Shown one piece after another: positions 60,923 through 64,000 of a stretch of 64,000 nucleotides of DNA. The stretch is taken from positions 5,116,509-5,180,508 of the forward strand of contig OZ026547.1 in assembly GCA_964020155.1 (NCBI GenBank), in the 5' to 3' direction. A program made the translations under genes and the position numbers. Under the pieces are notes generated by a model, which searched no databases, was not told the DNA's origin, and saw only the letters and a program-made list of their open reading frames with translations. The stretch comes from Chondrilla cf. caribensis. Its lineage: Eukaryota > Porifera > Demospongiae > Chondrillida > Chondrillidae. Within the stretch, counting starts at the first letter, position 1, and every line of letters starts with the position of its first letter.

Positions 60923-62487
60923 GTGAGTTTGTTGAGGTTCAAATACAACCTGCAGTCCCTACTCTTCATGCCGTTAATATTATATTATTCAGGATTATCC
61001 TCCTTTGTGTTGTGTGCATATACATAATTGTATGACACCCCTGATTGTGATTGTGATTGTGAGTGCCAAGCAAGTACACAATGCATGCATAATATATCAA
61101 TAACAATTAGATTTTCACAATAATTGTAAATGTATGCGATAATGTACACAGTGTGGATGGCCATTCAAATTTCCCCACCAACAGAACGACAAACACTCCA
61201 AGACTGAAAGTAAATAATGCTATAAGAAAATTGGAAATTGTTGCCTAACTATAACTTGTGGGATTCTGTCGAAAGAAGAAATTACCATGTAAAACAAATT
61301 ACAAATCACACACACACACACACACAAACACACCATTAGAAATTACTATACTATTACCAAAGAAGAAATTACTATAATATTATCACAGGAACATCCGCGA
61401 AAATATAATCAGCGAATTAGGCGTTCTTGTTGATCTGTGGCCAGCCATAGAGATCGTAGACATCTGGTTAGTCTGCAAATTTTGTCCGTTGATAATTTCC
61501 CGTTATACGGTTAATCATGTGACTCTTTTACTGGATCATGTGCCTAAGACATGTAACAAATTGCTATAGTTGACATATAGTTTCACCAGGGCTGTAGGAA
61601 GGTCTCCAGAAGTGGAAACGGCAAATACATTAATTGGGCGAAAATATCCTGCCTCATAAGATGAAATAGCAAAACATCGAACAAAAAAATCCCTAGTTAT
61701 ATCTATTATTGATTCCATTCTGAATTTGTGGACTGATATCTTAATCTGACTTCTTAGCTTCTCCTTGTATCACATTCTCTGATGCAAACAATAAGCATTC
61801 CTTGTTTTGTCGATTGTTTTAAGTGATGAATCTCATTACTGGCTTACACTGACTCAAAATGAGGAAGCCAATAACATGTCGACGCATAATTTGGCTTCAT
61901 TCCCGCTGATATCTTATCATGGACATGTCAACAAATGACCATTATTGTCAACTCAGACTCAAATCAGCACTTTGTCCTGACATGTTACCAATAAAGCTCA
62001 ATTGGCTGTTAGGTAGGTATGTGAGGATCAATAATTAGTTGACTCTACCTTGGTAGGGTCAACTAATTTGGTGACCCTACCTGGATTTGTGCTTATTTAC
62101 TGTAAATGTGTGAAGTAGACAATGAAAATGCATATCAAAACACACAAAATCCAATGCTGAATAATAATAAATGGAAGGTATAGAATAACCTGTTAATTAT
62201 AGCATTGACAAGAACTTGAACATTCATGGGCTGTGTGAAATTGCTATTAGACCCATTGCAATCATCATTCATGGGTAAACATCTCTCACAAGTCAATGTC
62301 ATATTCTATCAATAACATTAATATTATAGTAAACTCACAACATTAACACCAAATTAAAATTGGTCTCTGTTGTCTCATGCATTGATATGGACCAACTAAT
62401 ATTCTAATTCAATACAGTATGTGTTAATCCAATATAGTCATGTTACCAATTTAAATTAAATAAAGTCATTGTTTATTTTTTGAAAAG

Positions 62488-63056
62488 GTGAACTGATTGA
62501 GAGAACTAGACGTCAAGATGATTGCATTTGTCCACCTGGAGATAAAGGGGATAAAGGAACACCGGGACTGAATGGGATAAATGGAACAAAGGGTGAAAAG
62601 GGAGACCCAGGAGGAAAAGGACAACAAGGGAATAATGGTCGGAAAGGTGAACCAGGACTGAAAGGAGTACAAGGACTCAATGGAACGAAGGGAGAAAAAG
62701 GCAACTCAGGAAACCAAGGAATTAATGGAACAAAAGGTGAACAAGGAGAGAAAGGAGAACCAGGACTGAATGGAGACACAGGAGTGCCAGGAGTTAATGG
62801 AACAAGAGGTGAACGAGGACTGAAAGGAGATACAGGAGAGACAGGACTAGCAGGAGAAAGAGGACCCCCAGGACCAGAAGGAAAAAGGGGACCCCCGGGA
62901 CCACAAGGAAAAAGAGGACCAACAGGACCACAAGGAGAAAAAGGACCAACAGGACCACAAGGAGAAAAAGGACCAACAGGACCACAAGGAGAAAGAGGAC
63001 CAACAGGATCACAAGGAGAAAGAGGACCCCCAGGAATCAAAGGACCACCCCAATAA
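62488..63056 (+). CDS. Gene 7 exon 2: short collagen helix with nine-residue repeat
   Basis: Acceptor GAAAAG|GT, joined as in gene 6 to give Gly-Glu-Leu-Ile-Glu-Arg-Thr. Then Cys-Ile-Cys-Pro-Pro-Gly and an unbroken helix with four Asn-Gly-Thr sequons, one more than gene 6: it keeps a Gly-Val-Pro-Gly-Val-Asn unit that gene 6 lacks. The C-terminal 27-bp repeat has about six units against about ten in gene 6, including three nearly identical Gly-Pro-Thr-Gly-Pro-Gln-Gly-Glu units. It ends Gly-Pro-Pro-Gln, TAA, without Cys. Confidence 0.88.
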
Positions 63057-63076
63057 GAATTCAAAGTAAAACAAAC

Positions 63077-63082
63077 AATAAA
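63077..63082 (+). terminator. Poly(A) signal of gene 7
   Basis: AATAAA 20 bp after the stop, in the same AAACAATAAAGTTAC context as gene 6. Confidence 0.65.
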
Positions 63083-63084
63083 GT

Positions 63085-63715
63085 TACATTACTAGTATTA
63101 ATTTGTTGCAATCACTTCATAGAGCATAGAACGTAGATGTATACCACACTCGAAATTTAATTTTCTATGTCGTGATAGGGTGATGCTGCTAATTAAACAA
63201 ATTTAAATTAAATGTTGTGGTAATTGAAATTGGAATCATTCAACAATAAATATTTATTGTCAAAGAAAACACATAATCAAAAGACGAAAAAAATAACTGC
63301 TACACATACCAAATAGTAATTAGATACAAGTAGTGTAAGCTACAAAATATTTTTCATACAATATGAAAAATATAAGCTTTTATTAATTATAAATTTACTA
63401 CAAAATATTTTTATCTGACTATCATGTTAACCACATGTAGGTTTATAGCAAATAATACATGAACTGACTTGCTTCACAATAATATAATTATTATACGATT
63501 TAGTAAAGAATCTTTAATAAACATCATGTACCAACTGTATAAACTTCATATTTCTAAACCAACTGTAAAGAAAGAATGAATCTCTTTAAATCAATTAAAC
63601 CCTCCACATATAAACATCAATTTTGAATGTGATACTGTATGTTTTTGCATGGCTTATGTTCTGGTAAATGATAAAAATGCGGGTCATTTGGAATGTAAAT
63701 GACATATAACTATAT
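63085..63715. other. 3' flank of gene 7
   Basis: Non-coding and collinear with the gene 6 flank (57925-58525), with only small indels. Nothing else seen. Confidence 0.6.
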
Positions 63716-63917
63716 AGCATCCGTTACCATAGAAACAGTACTATTATACAGCAATTTTATAATGTATAAAGCGCTAGCAACAGTATAAAGCGTTAGCAAC
63801 AGATGCTATAATGGTTAAGACATGGGCACAAGGGCATTATGACATACAAAATACACTCGCCCTCGGGACTCGGTATTTATATGTCATAATGCCCTTGTGC
63901 CCATGTCTTAACCACTA
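63716..63917. mobile_element. About 200-bp insertion with a 103-bp perfect-armed palindrome and an X-box
   Basis: Absent from the gene 6 flank near 58535. The right half (63812-63914) is a palindrome with arms of about 42 bp beginning TGGTTAAGACATGGGCACAA around a CTCGCCCTCGGGACTCG centre. The left half has GTTACCATAGAAAC (63723-63736) and two TATAAAGCG-TAGCAACAG units. No coding frame. Confidence 0.7.
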
Positions 63918-64000
63918 AATAATTACGTATAGTACTGGCATATGTTTGTGTGATTCTGTATGTCTGTGGGATGATAGGTTGTGTTATATTGATTGTTGTT

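Overview
The window is eukaryotic, AT-rich, intron-containing DNA that is full of microsatellites and short DNA transposons. The only coherent gene family is a set of short Gly-X-Y collagens with no fibrillar C-propeptide. This suggests a marine invertebrate, most likely an early-branching animal such as a demosponge. That assignment is an inference from gene style and repeat content. Nothing here is bacterial or viral in organisation.

Main content: a head-to-tail array of seven paralogous collagen genes (called genes 1 to 7 here), all on the + strand. Each has two coding exons. Exon 1 is 199 bp and encodes a signal peptide and a parallel coiled coil. It ends in phase 1 at a conserved AAAG|GTGAGT donor (genes 2 and 5 carry defects). 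Exon 2 is 569-878 bp and encodes the end of the coil, a Cys-X-Cys pair and one uninterrupted or nearly uninterrupted collagen helix. Exon pairs are: gene 1, 2006-2204 and 4055-4932; gene 2, 10740-10938 and 16834-17519; gene 3, 26995-27193 and 29038-29714; gene 4, 36874-37072 and 40047-40843; gene 5, 48404-48601 and 50718-51454; gene 6, 55130-55328 and 57225-57892; gene 7, 60724-60922 and 62488-63056. Predicted products are 358, 294, 291, 331, (frameshifted), 288 and 255 residues. Genes 1-5 carry an Asn-Gly-Thr sequon roughly every 33 residues of helix. Genes 6 and 7 instead end in a nine-residue Gly-Pro-Thr/Pro repeat and have no C-terminal cysteines.

Each gene has its own promoter: a TATA box about 70 bp before the ATG, a TGTGGT-N-ACCACA dyad about 20 bp downstream of it, and in six of seven genes a long (CA)n tract about 270-320 bp before the ATG. 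A decayed promoter with its (CA)n tract remains at 24.08-24.56 kb. Decayed collagen-like snippets remain upstream of genes 2 and 4.

History: the order gene 1 - gene 2 (0-24 kb) is repeated as gene 3 - gene 4 (25-45 kb) with matching intergenic blocks, so a two-gene unit of about 25 kb was duplicated. Genes 6 and 7 come from a later tandem duplication of about 5.5 kb. Gene 5 is separate and appears disabled. Because paralogous flanks act as empty sites, many insertions can be bounded exactly: TA-, TTAA-, 3-bp-, 6-bp- and 8-bp-duplicating transposons at 7.2, 9.2, 12.0, 12.8 (with one nested), 14.7, 16.0, 30.1, 36.1 and 38.9 kb, among others. The 2.6-kb CACTA-like element at 30.07-32.65 kb carries a spliced minus-strand gene of unknown function whose four exons join in frame. 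The remaining intergenic DNA is duplicated, mostly non-coding sequence.
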